Origin: Amphiura filiformis
Taxonomy: Eukaryota; Echinodermata; Ophiuroidea; Amphilepidida; Amphiuridae
Length of the DNA stretch: 64,000 nucleotides
Direction of reading: 5' to 3'
Assembly: GCF_039555335.1 (NCBI RefSeq)
Contig: NC_092640.1
Location: 45,050,099 to 45,114,098 of the forward strand
This document shows, in pieces, positions 62,940 through 64,000 of this stretch. Under the pieces are notes generated by a model. The model did not search any database. It was not told the origin of the DNA and saw only the letters and a program-made list of their open reading frames with translations. Position numbers and translations under genes: made by a program. Position 1 is the stretch's first letter. Each line of letters begins with the position of its first letter.

Positions 62940-63520
62940 TAAACGTAGTTACAGCCCGTAACCAGTAGTAGACGAAATGGCATTTTTTTAGACGAATTGG
63001 CAAATGGACGAAATAGTTATTAGACCATACGAGTATTGGACGTAACGGTTATTAGACCAAACGGTTATTAAAAAATATTAGACCGAATGGTTATTAGACT
63101 ATATGGTTAGTAGACATACTGGTTATTAGACCAAACAATATTAGACTAAATGGACATTAGACTATATTCGTCGGTCAAAACACGATAGAGTGATTTTCCA
63201 AATTTTCCGTTTCACATAGTTAACTATTAAATATTCAGTTTAATAGTTTGAACATTAAAAATCAATTTCAAATGAAATCGGGCCACAGAGAGATAACAAT
63301 GGAGGAGTATCGACTCCGTTACTCATTGCATATCCTTCAAAAACGTTTTGCTCGGAGACTTATTTTGTCCTTCACGTACGCCACTATGTGTTGGACCAAC
63401 GAATTATGATTCAGACTAAGTGGCAATTAGCCTTTCTGATAACAGACCAATTGAATATAGACTAAACGGGAATTAGACGAAATGGTATTAGACCAAATGG
63501 CAATAGACCCAATAAACCAA
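62940..63520. repeat. Degenerate TTATTAGACCAAA repeats
   Basis: Two blocks (62985-63175 and 63411-63512) of a ~16-25 base unit TTAGACCAAAYGG / GGTTATTAGAC. Non-coding. Confidence 0.75.
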
Positions 63521-63624
63521 TCGAAAGTTTTTGACTTACCAATATTTGACCGTAAATGTCTGACCATACATGATATCGATTCAGGGGAGGACTGGGCAGG
63601 GTCAAACATTATGCTTAACTATTC

Positions 63625-63780
63625 TGCATCAAAAATGCGCCATTGCGTCGTGAAATGCATCAAAGCGAAACAAATTACATCAGAAATGCGTCATTACGTC
63701 ATAGTGAAATGCGTCAAAGCATAACAAATTTAATCGATTACGCAGCAAAATACGTCTTTGCGTAATGAATTGCGTCCGAG
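63625..63780. repeat. Tandem GAAATGCGTCAAAGC repeat, ~50-bp unit
   Basis: About three copies containing AAATGCGYCATT-CGTC and GTGAAATGCRTCAAAGC. No gene is seen from here to the window end. Confidence 0.8.
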
Positions 63781-64000
63781 CTACATGTAAGCTCATGTAG
63801 CTCTGGGATGTCATGTCCGAACTTCTCTGCTGCTCCGTCGCACATCGACATCGCCTGGTAAATAATTACTTTGTACAGCAGGGAAACTAAATCAATACAC
63901 GAGATCGATACACTTGTATGTGCTATGCACGATTTGATATTCAGACGATAAATCTTTGGATACCGGGGTAGAAAATGATGAATATCTCCCGTAATTTGTG

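Overview
This is a 64 kb piece of an animal nuclear genome. The genes are split by introns, non-coding DNA dominates, and there are many foldback elements, MITEs, tRNA-derived SINE fragments and minisatellites. The repeat style, the palindromic octamer TAGGCCTA and an IgGFc-binding-domain gene together suggest a marine invertebrate deuterostome, most likely an echinoderm. That assignment is inferred from pattern only. All exons below were placed by hand from homology, splice sites and phase continuity.

Three genes can be supported. (A) 4.0-14.7 kb, plus strand: the last seven exons of a xanthine dehydrogenase/aldehyde oxidase family gene, covering the C-terminal molybdenum domain to the stop. 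Two consecutive introns have GC-AG ends, and the penultimate exon carries a one-base frameshift. (B) 27.5-43.3 kb, plus strand: a cell-surface protein with a signal peptide exon, one large IgGFc-binding-domain exon, a tandem array of 39-nt Thr-rich mini-exons, a small exon, an EGF-like exon that has lost two cysteines, a transmembrane exon and a short tail exon. The transmembrane exon is duplicated identically 3 kb downstream and could join a second, different tail at 47.6 kb. (C) 62.3-51.7 kb, minus strand: a NIDO - Ig-like - Ig-like - cbEGF x3 - transmembrane protein whose signal peptide exon is not seen. Two of its exons carry out-of-phase indels at short TG runs.

B and C converge, and their 3' ends are about 4-8 kb apart. 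Both have signatures of modular phase-1 exon-shuffled surface proteins, and both show recent exon duplication with their introns. A role in recognition or immunity is possible but is only inferred.

Between the genes, 15-27 kb is repeat-rich: a 1.4 kb satellite with a 20-bp unit, a perfect 48-bp palindrome, the 3' end of a non-LTR element and two relics that look like the C-terminus of a Penelope/GIY-YIG element. Introns hold a hAT element with clean 8-bp target duplications and an empty paralogous site, a mariner-type MITE with TA flanks, very large foldbacks and a 51-bp minisatellite that stays open in several frames. The last 1.7 kb holds degenerate short tandem repeats and no recognisable gene.
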